The position numbers and the translations under genes are program-made. The notes beneath the pieces were generated by a model. That model was not told the DNA's origin and made no database searches. It saw nothing but the letters and a program-made list of their open reading frames with translations. A DNA stretch of 18,980 nt, taken from Desulfurococcales archaeon. Its GTDB lineage: Archaea; Thermoproteota; Thermoprotei_A; Sulfolobales; Acidilobaceae. Positions 8,046 through 14,957 of this stretch are shown one piece after another (positions within the stretch are counted from its first letter, which is position 1; every line of letters starts with the position of its first letter). The DNA is taken from NCBI GenBank assembly GCA_015521095.1, contig WAOU01000088.1:1-18980 (forward strand). Direction: 5' to 3'.

Positions 8046-8571
8046 AATAATGTATTATTTTACCAGCAAGGCCTTTGAAAGCGTCTTCTAACTCTCTCCT
8101 ACATCCAGTCATTAGAGTCATATAACAGTAAATCTGATTGAACCTATAATTCAAGCCTAGTCTTCTAAATGAAGTGTTGGCAAGGGATATGCCTACCAGT
8201 ATACTAGCCCACAGTATGAACGAGGCTGAAGCAAGGAAAACTCCTGTGACCAGGTTCTTGGAGGAAATAGGTTTAACCGAATAGCTTTCTCCATTCTCAA
8301 TATTTGATAAAGATGCGTCAAATGCTAAATCTGAAATCCATGAGATAACAGCATAAGACCTCAGTAGATCCACTCCTGCGATCATTCCTATAAACAGGGC
8401 CAGCCCTATTATAGCATTATTATAGAAACCTTGAACGAAACCTAGCATCCAAAGTACTTTCCTAGCTAGCTCCATCAATATGACTACTAATACGAGTAGG
8501 TTCCCCCTAACCCATATCCTCGGAACGATTCTCACGGATTTTTCCAAGTCTTCAACCAGAAACTTAACCAC
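8026..8571 (-). CDS. Small membrane protein of unknown function
   Basis: 181 residues with three clear hydrophobic segments at about 24-45, 52-71 and 108-130, and soluble ends. The loop between about 85 and 105 is polar and the C-terminal 45 residues hold two cysteines (QIYCYM, TGCRREL) and a basic/acidic amphipathic stretch. No family is recognised. It is the last gene of the minus-strand unit, starting three bases after the stop of the nuclease gene. The start GTG at 8571-8569 lies inside GAGGGTGG, with no good alternative nearby. Its 3' end overlaps the end of the FdhE-like gene by 20 bases. The tight spacing suggests it is made together with the nuclease; function is unknown. Confidence 0.7.
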   Translation of the reverse strand: MVKFLVEDLEKSVRIVPRIWVRGNLLVLVVILMELARKVLWMLGFVQGFYNNAIIGLALFIGMIAGVDLLRSYAVISWISDLAFDASLSNIENGESYSVKPISSKNLVTGVFLASASFILWASILVGISLANTSFRRLGLNYRFNQIYCYMTLMTGCRRELEDAFKGLAGKIIHYSTVQPQ

Positions 8572-8574
8572 CCT

Positions 8575-9579
8575 CTAATCAGAAGGCATAGCATATGCTT
8601 CCACATCCAGTTTCTTCCTCAGGATATAAGCGAAGAACCTGGCATATTCAGACCTGGAACCATCAACTAATACGATCTTAGGCTTAGACTCCCTGACGTA
8701 TTCTATTGTGCCCTGGAAATCCGAGTGATCACTGTATGACGCTATATATGACTTAGAGTCTAGTCGTACTAAGGGTTTCCTGAATTCCCATCCATTAAGT
8801 AAAACATGAACCCCTGGCCGGGTCTTTCTATATTTATAGAACCCGTTTACATGATCCATTATGATCACTTTTCCCCTGAACAAGTCTCTGGCTTCCCTGG
8901 TCCCATACAGGTAAAATTCTCCTAAACCATCAAACCCTGTTTCAGATAAATTCCTCGTTACCTTGTACATTCTGGAAGTCATAAGAACAGGGTCACTATA
9001 CCCGGCTTCCCTCAGCTTCCTAAGTACGCCTTGGATCTTACCGTAGTAGCCGTAAATCCATAATTGCCCCTTAGTCTCCCTATACAAGGCAAGAACCTCG
9101 TCTAAAACGTCATTGTTAGACCATTTCCTCACATGATTGGGTGACCCGTAAGTAGCGTCTAAAACCAGTATATCGGGCTCTTCTATTATTTCAGTACCTT
9201 CAAGCTTGAAGTCCCCAGTGTATCCTATTCTGATGTTTTCATCACTGATTTCCACAGATATACTACCTGGAATGTGTTCTGCCGTGTATACCCTCAGCTC
9301 ATAATCGTCTAGTGACCCATTGTAACCCGGTTTAACAGGTATCAACTTTTCCTTAGGAAGCAGTATTCCGAGCCCTTCTAAAATAGCGAATGTCTCTTTA
9401 GTTGCAAGTATTCTGAGCGCCTTTTTAGAACTGGTCAGGACGTGTTTGTAGTGATCTGCATGGCCATGTGTAACCACACGGTACTTACGGTGACCGCATC
9501 CGTCAATACTGAAGCTCCATAATACTATAGCTCCGTTACGTTCTATTTTGACTGGCATTTCTGTTGTTACTCTTAACAT
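8575..9579 (-). CDS. Metallo-beta-lactamase / beta-CASP-like exonuclease (YSH1/SNM1-type)
   Basis: Predicted metal-dependent nuclease, 334 residues. The metallo-beta-lactamase signature is complete: THGHADH (H38, H40, D42, H43), HIPGS (H102), GYTGDF (D123), the DATYG element that follows in beta-CASP nucleases, and a C-terminal SDHSDF (D284, H285). The stretch from about 165 to 270 (GYYGKIQGVLRKLREAGY and following) corresponds to a short beta-CASP cap. This places it with the COG1236 mRNA 3'-end processing-factor-like and SNM1 or ligase-associated exonuclease families. It is shorter than CPSF73-type archaeal proteins (400-650) and lacks their KH domains, so the SNM1-like or ligase-associated type fits best. 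The start is ATG at 9579. It is third in the minus-strand unit, 17 bases after the surface-protein gene. DNA versus RNA substrate cannot be told. Confidence 0.85.
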   Translation of the reverse strand: MLRVTTEMPVKIERNGAIVLWSFSIDGCGHRKYRVVTHGHADHYKHVLTSSKKALRILATKETFAILEGLGILLPKEKLIPVKPGYNGSLDDYELRVYTAEHIPGSISVEISDENIRIGYTGDFKLEGTEIIEEPDILVLDATYGSPNHVRKWSNNDVLDEVLALYRETKGQLWIYGYYGKIQGVLRKLREAGYSDPVLMTSRMYKVTRNLSETGFDGLGEFYLYGTREARDLFRGKVIIMDHVNGFYKYRKTRPGVHVLLNGWEFRKPLVRLDSKSYIASYSDHSDFQGTIEYVRESKPKIVLVDGSRSEYARFFAYILRKKLDVEAYAMPSD

Positions 9580-9596
9580 TGCTCAACCCATCTGCG

Positions 9597-10247
9597 TTAT
9601 AATATCCTGTACTTCCCGGCTCTAGCGATAACGGCTAATGCAATGATTGTAAGAAACGATGCTAGGGAGAGAACGACTAGTCTTGTTAAACCAGTGTTTA
9701 CAGGTTTACTACCGGGTAACGGATTATTGGATGAGACAACGGTGTATCTTAACTCGTTGATGAGCTGGTTGTTCCTGTATACCTGTATGCTGCCGAAGAG
9801 GGGTATGCAGTATTTGTAGGGATAATAGGACTTTGCTTCGAGAGTGGCATCATCCACCCTTTCATTTATATGTACGGATCTATCAGCTTTCACAACGAAT
9901 AGTGCATTATTATTTCCGGCGAAATATGTCAGCGCTTGATAGCCCGCTCCTGTTCTCCCCTCGATGCAGAGCTTTTGGGTTACCTTCATAATCTCAACGA
10001 CTGCCTCTGCCAGTTGCCTGTTCCTGTATGAGTTTACATTATAGCTTTTAACACTCATCCTTCCAGTGGACGGGTTTACGGTAACATCTACGGATCCCAC
10101 TGGTATATAGTTTATTGATATGAAGTATTCTATCTCATAGTTCGAATCGGCATCTATGTGTGGAAGACTAGCTAATACATTTATTAATATAATAAATGCG
10201 ATTAAAACGAAATAATGTTTGCCTATGGATATTTTAAAAAATGCCAC
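9597..10247 (-). CDS. Double-anchored surface protein of unknown function
   Basis: 216 residues with an N-terminal hydrophobic segment (about 12-29) that could be a signal anchor, a polar region of about 155 residues, and a C-terminal hydrophobic helix (about 187-208) followed by a short basic tail RAGKYRIL. The topology predicts an extracytoplasmic domain held at one or both ends. The domain contains only two cysteines, C94 and C147, which could form a disulfide, and is rich in Asn, Tyr and beta-prone residues. No family is recognised. The start is GTG (10247-10245) with GGTTGGAG just upstream on the minus strand. It lies 13 bases after the pyrophosphatase stop and 17 bases before the nuclease start, so it is probably part of the same transcript. 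Confidence 0.72.
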   Translation of the reverse strand: MAFFKISIGKHYFVLIAFIILINVLASLPHIDADSNYEIEYFISINYIPVGSVDVTVNPSTGRMSVKSYNVNSYRNRQLAEAVVEIMKVTQKLCIEGRTGAGYQALTYFAGNNNALFVVKADRSVHINERVDDATLEAKSYYPYKYCIPLFGSIQVYRNNQLINELRYTVVSSNNPLPGSKPVNTGLTRLVVLSLASFLTIIALAVIARAGKYRIL

Positions 10248-10260
10248 TGAGCTCCAACCT

Positions 10261-10809
10261 TCACGCCTTACTAGAGAATCTATCTATGGCTTTAGATATC
10301 TCCTCTTTAGCCTTTGACGCCGATAGCCAATCCTTGAGTTTAACCCATTTTCCAGGTTCTAGTTCCTTGTAGTGCTCGAAGAAGTGTTTTATTCTATCCT
10401 TTATTATTCCGGGAATGTCATTAATGTCGTTTATATCTGCATACAATGGGTCGAGCTTGCTCTTGGGTACGGCTATGATTTTGGTATCCACCCCCGCCTC
10501 ATCCTCCATTACAAGCATTCCAACAGGTTTTACCTCGATGAGGCTTCCAGGGTGTACCGGCTCCCTGCTCAGCACGATTATGTCTATCGGGTCACCGTCT
10601 TCAGCGAGTGTTCCTGGAACGAAGCCGTAATTGAAAGGATACACCATGCTGGTGTATAGGAATCTATCCACTTTTATCACACAGTACTCTTTGTCAAGTT
10701 CGTACTTGACGCTGCCTCCCATAGGTATCTCGATTATTGCATTTACTATTTCAGGGGCATCCTCACCCGGGCCGATCTTGAGGCATGACACTCTTGATCG
10801 CCTCCACAT
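10261..10809 (-). CDS. ppa: Inorganic pyrophosphatase, family I
   Basis: Soluble cytoplasmic enzyme that hydrolyses pyrophosphate to phosphate using Mg2+, driving biosynthetic reactions forward. The 182-residue product matches the usual family I length. Active-site groups are visible: GGSVKYE (K35, E37), [11 protein letters not shown] (57-67), the signature EDGDPIDI with D71, D73 and D76, and EDEAGVDTK with D103, D108 and K110, followed by [16 protein letters not shown] near residue 150. The ATG at 10809 is preceded by an in-frame GTG at 10812. Neither has a ribosome binding site, and a TATA box at 10832-10841 puts the transcript start almost at the start codon, so the mRNA is probably leaderless. 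It is the first gene of a four-gene minus-strand unit and divergent from L7Ae. Confidence 0.96.
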   Translation of the reverse strand: MWRRSRVSCLKIGPGEDAPEIVNAIIEIPMGGSVKYELDKEYCVIKVDRFLYTSMVYPFNYGFVPGTLAEDGDPIDIIVLSREPVHPGSLIEVKPVGMLVMEDEAGVDTKIIAVPKSKLDPLYADINDINDIPGIIKDRIKHFFEHYKELEPGKWVKLKDWLSASKAKEEISKAIDRFSSKA

Positions 10810-10830
10810 CACAATGTAGGTGTGGCATAA

Positions 10831-10844
10831 GTTTAAAAATAAAC
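10831..10844. promoter_or_regulatory. Shared AT-rich TATA element between ppa and L7Ae genes
   Basis: GTTTAAAAATAAAC is an imperfect palindrome in the 91-base gap between two divergent genes. On the minus strand, TATTTTTAAA is centred about 26 bases before the ppa start codon, the standard archaeal TATA-to-start distance for a leaderless mRNA. On the plus strand the same box would start a transcript near 10862, giving L7Ae a leader of about 39 bases with a strong ribosome binding site. No other TATA-like box is seen in the gap. Confidence 0.55.
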
Positions 10845-10873
10845 TACAACAACTCTCTTGTAACCGCGAAGAC

Positions 10874-10888
10874 GACCCTAAAAGGGGA
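10874..10888 (+). promoter_or_regulatory. Possible kink-turn-like hairpin in the L7Ae leader
   Basis: The leader just before the L7Ae start contains GACCCTAAAAGGGGA: a CCC/GGG stem (10876-10878 with 10884-10886) and, next to it, GA on both strands (10874-10875 and 10887-10888). These could form the tandem sheared G-A pairs of a kink-turn. The outer stem and three-base bulge are not convincing. The 3' side merges into the ribosome binding site GGAGGAGG (about 10886-10893), so binding there could block translation. Confidence 0.3.
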
Positions 10889-10900
10889 GGAGGATGAAAA

Positions 10901-11272
10901 ATGTCGAAACCGTTTTACGTAAGGTTCGAGGTACCCCCCGAGCTTGCGGAGAAAGCGTATGAAGCAGTTAAAAAAGCGAGGGAAACAGGGAAGGTTAAGA
11001 AGGGAACAAATGAAACAACTAAAGCAGTTGAGAGGGGCATGGCCAAGCTGGTAGTCATAGCTGAAGATGTTGATCCGCCGGAAATAGTGGCTCACCTGCC
11101 GTTGCTTGCAGAAGAAAAGAAAATACCATACGTATACGTGCCCAGCAAAAAGAAGCTTGGCGAGGCCGCTGGAATAGAGGTTCAAGCCGCTAGTGTCGCT
11201 ATAGTGGACCCTGGAGAAGCCGCTAGCCTAATAAACGAGATTGCAGAAAAGGTAAAAGAACTGAAAAAGTAA
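10901..11272 (+). CDS. rpl7ae: Ribosomal protein L7Ae (kink-turn RNA-binding protein)
   Basis: 123-residue RNA-binding protein of the L7Ae/L30e family. In archaea it binds kink-turns in 23S rRNA, in box C/D and H/ACA guide RNAs and in RNase P RNA. The RNA-binding loop [16 protein letters not shown] (about residues 31-46) and the [15 protein letters not shown] segment (about 53-67) are the family signatures, followed by [17 protein letters not shown]. The start is ATG at 10901 with the strong site GGGGAGGAGG at 10884-10893. It is a single-gene unit, divergent from ppa and convergent with the superoxide reductase gene, with 33 AT-rich bases between their ends. L7Ae genes in other crenarchaea are reported to be autoregulated at their leader, which makes the hairpin at 10874-10888 relevant. 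Confidence 0.97.
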   Translation: MSKPFYVRFEVPPELAEKAYEAVKKARETGKVKKGTNETTKAVERGMAKLVVIAEDVDPPEIVAHLPLLAEEKKIPYVYVPSKKKLGEAAGIEVQAASVAIVDPGEAASLINEIAEKVKELKK

Positions 11273-11305
11273 AATAATATTTTAATTTCTACCGGGGTAT
11301 AATCT
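11273..11305. terminator. AT-rich convergent terminator region
   Basis: The 33-base gap between the ends of the L7Ae gene and the superoxide reductase gene contains TATTTTAATTTCT on the plus strand (about 11279-11290). Its complement is also T-rich when read from the reductase side. Archaeal termination commonly uses T-runs without a strong hairpin, so one region may serve both genes. No clear stem is seen. Confidence 0.35.
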
Positions 11306-11680
11306 TTACTCTACTTCTATTTTAGCACTAGACTCCCATAGACCATGCAGGTTACAGTACCCGAGCGCGTATAATGTACCTGACTTTTTCACCTTCACTG
11401 TAAACGTTATCTTTGGCTCGGCATATTCTGGCTCCAGTATAGCTGTAGCTAGATGTATCGGGTTAAACGCTCTTCCCTCCTCTTTGAAGAAGAGTTGCAC
11501 GTATCTTATTGAGTGAACCGCTTGGTTGGGATGAGGACCAACTTCTACTTCCACAGTAAAAGGTTCTCCGGCTTTTACCTTGCTGGGTGCCCTTATTTTC
11601 GGAGTATGTGTCTCTTTTTTACCAGCCGCTTCTCCTTCAACCTTCTCAGGCTTATATATTAGGTCTCCCAGATATGACAT
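11306..11680 (-). CDS. sor: Superoxide reductase (class II, neelaredoxin type)
   Basis: Non-haem iron enzyme that reduces superoxide to hydrogen peroxide with electrons from rubredoxin-like donors, a common anaerobe defence. The product, 124 residues from the ATG at 11680, has all five iron ligands: H25 (ETHTP), H50 (GPHPN), H56 (VHSIRY), C109 and H112 (GYCNLHGLW). The glutamate of the usual EKHVP loop is E23, but the lysine is T24. The start at 11680 was chosen because GGTGA (11690-11686) lies five bases upstream and a TATA box (11724-11716) puts the transcript start near 11694; an ATG at 11692 would add MVKN. There is no N-terminal desulforedoxin domain, so this is the one-iron class. It is divergent from the rps13 operon. 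Confidence 0.93.
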   Translation of the reverse strand: MSYLGDLIYKPEKVEGEAAGKKETHTPKIRAPSKVKAGEPFTVEVEVGPHPNQAVHSIRYVQLFFKEEGRAFNPIHLATAILEPEYAEPKITFTVKVKKSGTLYALGYCNLHGLWESSAKIEVE

Positions 11681-11715
11681 GTTTTTCACCATATAAAGAC
11701 AGGTTCACTAATGTG

Positions 11716-11724
11716 TTTAATATA
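11716..11724 (-). promoter_or_regulatory. TATA box for the superoxide reductase gene
   Basis: TATATTAAA on the minus strand is centred about 26 bases upstream of a predicted transcript start near 11694. This leaves a short leader that contains the GGTGA site before the ATG at 11680. The spacing agrees with the ppa promoter in the same window. No experimental support is available. Confidence 0.45.
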
Positions 11725-11760
11725 GTAATCGTATAAACCCTGGCTGGTTTCATGGTAGCA

Positions 11761-11768
11761 TTTATAAT
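11761..11768 (+). promoter_or_regulatory. TATA box for the rps13 ribosomal operon
   Basis: TTTATAAT lies 61 bases before the rps13 start codon and is the best TATA match in the 148-base divergent gap after the superoxide reductase start. It predicts transcription from near 11790 and a leader of about 40 bases. A weaker alternative, GTATAAACC, lies at about 11731-11739. Confidence 0.45.
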
Positions 11769-11828
11769 GCCTCACTATTTACAGCTATTACACCAGCGTT
11801 AAGATAGGTAATAAGGATGGTGTAGGTC

Positions 11829-12287
11829 TTGGCGGGAGAGGTTGAGAACTTTAGATATATAGTACGTATCGCTGGAACAGATATCGAGGGTACATGGAAG
11901 GTTGTATACGGCCTATCCAAGATTAAAGGTATCGGTATATCGACAGCTAACGCTATATGCCGCGTACTCGGGATTGATGAGAATAAGAGAATAGGATTCC
12001 TAACTGATACCGAGCTCAAAAAGATAGAGCAAGCAGTTTCCGACATCAGGCAGTTAGGCCTTCCCTCCTGGATGTATAACAGGCGGAAGGACTATGAGAC
12101 CGGAGAAGACCAGCATTTGTATGGAGCCAACCTACTATGGGCTGCTAGAAGAGACATTGAGAGGGAAAAGAAAATTAAGAGCTGGAGAGGCCTACGCCAC
12201 GCTGTAGGCTTAAAGGTTAGAGGTCAGAGAACCCACACGACGGGTCGCCTAGGATTAACCGTCGGCGTATCTAAAAAGAAGAAGTAA
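11829..12287 (+). CDS. rps13: 30S ribosomal protein S13 (uS13)
   Basis: Head protein of the small ribosomal subunit that contacts the P-site tRNA and L5. The 152-residue product has the archaeal/eukaryote S18-type form: YIVRIAGTDIEG at the N-terminus, LSKIKGIGISTANAICRVLGI (helix-hairpin-helix region, about 34-54), WMYNRRKDYETGEDQHLYGANL in the middle, and the C-terminal GLRHAVGLKVRGQRTHTTGR that is conserved in all S13 proteins. The start is TTG at 11829; AGGATGGTG at about 11815-11823 is a plausible ribosome binding site. It is the first gene of the ribosomal/RNA polymerase operon, followed after 17 bases by rps4. Confidence 0.97.
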   Translation: MAGEVENFRYIVRIAGTDIEGTWKVVYGLSKIKGIGISTANAICRVLGIDENKRIGFLTDTELKKIEQAVSDIRQLGLPSWMYNRRKDYETGEDQHLYGANLLWAARRDIEREKKIKSWRGLRHAVGLKVRGQRTHTTGRLGLTVGVSKKKK

Positions 12288-12304
12288 TGGAAGGGGTGTG
12301 TTAA

Positions 12305-12820
12305 ATGGGTGATCCAAGGAAACCTAGGAAGAAATGGATAGGACCTAAACATCCATGGGTCAAGGATCGTCTTGCCAGGGAACTAGAGATCATGGGTAGA
12401 TACGGGCTTAGGAACAAGAGGGAATTATGGATCGCTCAAACCATGGCCAGGAAATTCAGGCATCAGGCTAGAAGCCTCCTGGCTCTACCAGATGCCGTTA
12501 GGGCAGAAGAAGAAAAGAACCTCTTGGCCCGACTTACCAGGCTTGGCCTTATCTCAGAGAACACCAAGCTTGACGATGTGTTAGGTCTCACTGCAGAAAA
12601 CGTTCTTGAACGCCGGCTCCAGACTCTCGTGTACAAGAAGGGTTTAGCTAAAACTATACAGCAGGCAAGGCAGTTCATTGTTCATGGTCACATAGCTATA
12701 GCCGGGAGGAGAGTCACGTCTCCCGGCTATCTCGTTAACCGCGATGAAGAACAGTTAATAGACTATGCACCCGGTAGCCCTATCATAGCCCAGTTAAGGA
12801 AAGAGGAGGTTGAAGAGTAA
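12305..12820 (+). CDS. rps4: 30S ribosomal protein S4 (uS4)
   Basis: Primary 16S rRNA-binding protein of the small subunit body. The 171-residue product is of the archaeal/eukaryote S9-type: [17 protein letters not shown] at the N-terminus, [24 protein letters not shown], and an S4 RNA-binding domain from about residue 102 ([32 protein letters not shown]). The start ATG at 12305 follows GGGGTG. The stop TAA overlaps the rps11 ATG by one base. Its place between rps13 and rps11 is the conserved archaeal order. Confidence 0.97.
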   Translation: MGDPRKPRKKWIGPKHPWVKDRLARELEIMGRYGLRNKRELWIAQTMARKFRHQARSLLALPDAVRAEEEKNLLARLTRLGLISENTKLDDVLGLTAENVLERRLQTLVYKKGLAKTIQQARQFIVHGHIAIAGRRVTSPGYLVNRDEEQLIDYAPGSPIIAQLRKEEVEE

Positions 12821-13221
12821 TGTCGTTCCAGTCCCGTGAGCTTAAGTGGGGAGTTGCACACATATTCAGCAGTTTCAACAACACGATCGTCCATATAACC
12901 GATTTAACGGGAGCAGAAACCGTTGCAAGGGTTTCTGGAGGCATGGTAGTTAAGGCAGATAGAGAAAAGCCATCCCCCTATGCAGCCATGATAGCTGCTG
13001 GTAAAGCGGCCCAGCAGGCTATAGAGAAAGGTGTAACAGCGATTCACATAAAGGTTCGTGGAGTAGGAGGTCACGGTCCAAAAACACCTGGCCCTGGAGC
13101 CCACGCGGCAATCAGAGCATTAGCTAGGTCAGGCTTCATTATTGGAAGGATAGAAGATGTAACCCCTATCCCCCACGACACGACGCGTAGACCAGGAGGC
13201 CGTAGGGGTAGAAGAGTCTGA
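12820..13221 (+). CDS. rps11: 30S ribosomal protein S11 (uS11)
   Basis: Platform protein of the small subunit near the anticodon and mRNA exit region. The 133-residue product carries [25 protein letters not shown], then [20 protein letters not shown], the [27 protein letters not shown] core and the basic C-terminus ending in [12 protein letters not shown]. These are the invariant S11 features and match archaeal length. The ATG overlaps the rps4 stop by one base and GAAAGAGGAGG inside rps4 is the ribosome binding site. It is followed by rpoD after a 37-base gap. Confidence 0.97.
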   Translation: MSFQSRELKWGVAHIFSSFNNTIVHITDLTGAETVARVSGGMVVKADREKPSPYAAMIAAGKAAQQAIEKGVTAIHIKVRGVGGHGPKTPGPGAHAAIRALARSGFIIGRIEDVTPIPHDTTRRPGGRRGRRV

Positions 13222-13258
13222 TCTTCTATCCTACATATTTTTAGGGGTGAACTGGTTT

Positions 13259-14137
13259 TTGAGAAACGTCAAACTTCTGGAATCCTCTTCTAACAGGATT
13301 GCATTGGCGGTCGAAGGGTTTCCACTGGAACTGGTTAACTCTATTAGGAGAGCTATTCTCTCTGAAGTTCCGGTTATGGCGATAGAGTGGGTATACATAA
13401 CTAGGAACGACTCCGCATTATTTAACGAAATGCTCTCACACAAACTAGGGCTTCTAGTCATCAAATCTGATAAAGCGGTAGAAAAGTACCTTCCACCCGA
13501 GGAGTGCAGGGCAGACCTAGAATGCGGTGAAGACATGGCATGCGTAGATGCCTTTATCACACGTAAACCTGAATGCTTTGTCAGGATGGTACTCCGTAAA
13601 GAGAACCCGGCTGATGGAGAAGACGCTTTGGTCACAGTGAAAGCTTCTGACATTGAGAGCGAAGATCCAGACGTTTACCCAGTACATGGGGAAACCGAGT
13701 TAACAATTCTTGCATCCGGTCAAAGCCTTGACGTCGAGATGTACGCTAGACTTGGAAGAGGCAAGGAACACGCTAAATTTATTCCAGCAGTGGTAGTTCT
13801 CAAATACACTCCTATCATAAAGTACGATACGAAGAGTATTAGCGAGGAATGCTTAGAATGTATTAGGAACTATAGCATAGATCTGGCTGAGACTATCTCA
13901 AAGGGAAGTAAGAGTAGAATAGTATGGTACGACACTGGAAACACGAGCTTATTAAAGCATTGCGCGGAGAGGGTGTGTCAGACAGGTTTAAAAGTAGAGT
14001 ATGATAAGAATAGGCTTATACTCGTGGTTGAGTCTCACGGGGCATTGGACCCCAGAAAAATAATTAGTCTAGCGGTTGACGAGCTAGATAAAAAGGTTAA
14101 GACTCTACAGGAGAAGTTAGGAGGTGTGGTTGCATGA
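13259..14137 (+). CDS. rpoD: DNA-directed RNA polymerase subunit D (Rpb3/RpoD homologue)
   Basis: Assembly subunit of archaeal RNA polymerase that dimerises with subunit L, equivalent to Rpb3 and bacterial alpha. Family text is clear: GFPLELVNSIRRAILSEVPVMAI near the N-terminus and EDPDVYPVHGETELTILASGQ with LGRGKEHAKFIPAVVVLKYTP later. From the TTG at 13259 it has 292 residues; the site AGGGGTGA (13243-13250) is eight bases before this TTG, and the GTG at 13247 lies inside it. In domain 2 the cysteines are C83, C89, C95 and C106, more widely spaced than the usual compact four-Cys cluster. In the ferredoxin-like domain only C198, C201, C235 and C240 remain, without a Cys-Pro ferredoxin pattern, so an iron-sulfur cluster is doubtful. 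It overlaps rpl18e by four bases (ATGA). Confidence 0.93.
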   Translation: MRNVKLLESSSNRIALAVEGFPLELVNSIRRAILSEVPVMAIEWVYITRNDSALFNEMLSHKLGLLVIKSDKAVEKYLPPEECRADLECGEDMACVDAFITRKPECFVRMVLRKENPADGEDALVTVKASDIESEDPDVYPVHGETELTILASGQSLDVEMYARLGRGKEHAKFIPAVVVLKYTPIIKYDTKSISEECLECIRNYSIDLAETISKGSKSRIVWYDTGNTSLLKHCAERVCQTGLKVEYDKNRLILVVESHGALDPRKIISLAVDELDKKVKTLQEKLGGVVA

Positions 14138-14499
14138 GTAAGAGAACCGGGCCAACAAACATAGTCTTAAGAAAAACGGCGGACAAACTGATGCGTGAGT
14201 ATAGGAAAACGGGATCGGGCCTATGGAGGGACGTGGCGGAACTATTGACAAGGCCGACGCGTAAAAGAGTGTCTGTAAACTTATCCAAAATAAACAGATA
14301 CTCCGAGGACGGTGACACCGTTATCGTCCCAGGAAAAGTCTTGGGTAGCGGGTCACTTACCAAGAAGATAAGGATAGCGGCGTTTAGTTTCTCGGAGAAG
14401 GCAATTGAGAAAATCAAGGCTAGTGGAGGCAAGTATATGACAATAGACCAGCTCCTAGACGAGGGCGTTAAGCCTTCTGATGTTAAACTAATAGTATAG
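14134..14499 (+). CDS. rpl18e: 50S ribosomal protein L18e (eL18)
   Basis: Archaeal/eukaryotic large-subunit protein related to bacterial L15. The 121-residue product begins SKRTGPTNIVLRKTADKL and contains LWRDVAELLTRPTRKRVSVNLSKI, then GDTVIVPGKVLGSGSLTKKIRIAAFSFSEKA, the L18e signature region. The ATG at 14134 overlaps the rpoD stop (ATGA) and is preceded by GGAGGTG inside rpoD. Length and position between rpoD and rpl13 follow the standard archaeal order. Confidence 0.97.
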   Translation: MSKRTGPTNIVLRKTADKLMREYRKTGSGLWRDVAELLTRPTRKRVSVNLSKINRYSEDGDTVIVPGKVLGSGSLTKKIRIAAFSFSEKAIEKIKASGGKYMTIDQLLDEGVKPSDVKLIV

Positions 14500-14513
14500 C
14501 CGGGGTGAATGTT

Positions 14514-14957
14514 ATGGCTAGAATAATTGTTAACGGAGAAGGACACATATTAGGGCGTCTCTCCAGTATAATAGCGAAAAAACTCCTAGAAGGGAATGAA
14601 GTCGTAGTGGTAAATGTGGAAAAAGTGATAGTCAGTGGAGAGAAGAGAATGGTCGTCGACTCTTATAAGAAAATCCTAGGTGTAAAGGTACACTTATCAC
14701 ATAAATGGAGGCCTAAGAGGCCTAGGAGCCCCATAAGATTATTCAAAGCATCGGTTAAGGGAATGCTCCCTAAGAATAATAAGAAAGGAAGAGAGGCTCT
14801 GAGCAGGCTGAAAGTATATGTAGGCGTTCCAGACGAATTCAAGGATGCCGAAATGGTAGTCTTCAAGGATGCATATAAGGACAGGCTAAAAACGAATAAG
14901 TATGTAGAACTCTCTGTTATAGCTAAGGAAATGGGATGGAAAGGTGTTGAGCAGTGA
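14514..14957 (+). CDS. rpl13: 50S ribosomal protein L13 (uL13)
   Basis: Early-assembly large-subunit protein. The 147-residue product starts MARIIVNGEGHILGRLSSIIAKKLLEG and contains VVVNVEKVIVSG and HKWRPKRPRSPIRLFKASVKGMLPKNNKKGREAL, where P-x-R and GMLP are hallmark L13 motifs. The start was set at ATG 14514, six bases after GGGGTGA (14502-14508); the GTG at 14505 is inside that site. The 3' end overlaps the GTG start of rps9 by four bases. Confidence 0.96.
   Translation: MARIIVNGEGHILGRLSSIIAKKLLEGNEVVVVNVEKVIVSGEKRMVVDSYKKILGVKVHLSHKWRPKRPRSPIRLFKASVKGMLPKNNKKGREALSRLKVYVGVPDEFKDAEMVVFKDAYKDRLKTNKYVELSVIAKEMGWKGVEQ

Noticed and set aside
11693..11828. tRNA or small RNA gene in the divergent gap before rps13
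   Set aside because: No cloverleaf, T-loop consensus or box C/D pair could be found; the gap contains only TATA-like boxes and a ribosome binding site.
13231..13653. Open frame on the minus strand opposite rpoD
   Set aside because: It overlaps a conserved RNA polymerase gene, has biased Ser/Thr-rich composition typical of an antisense shadow and no recognisable motifs.
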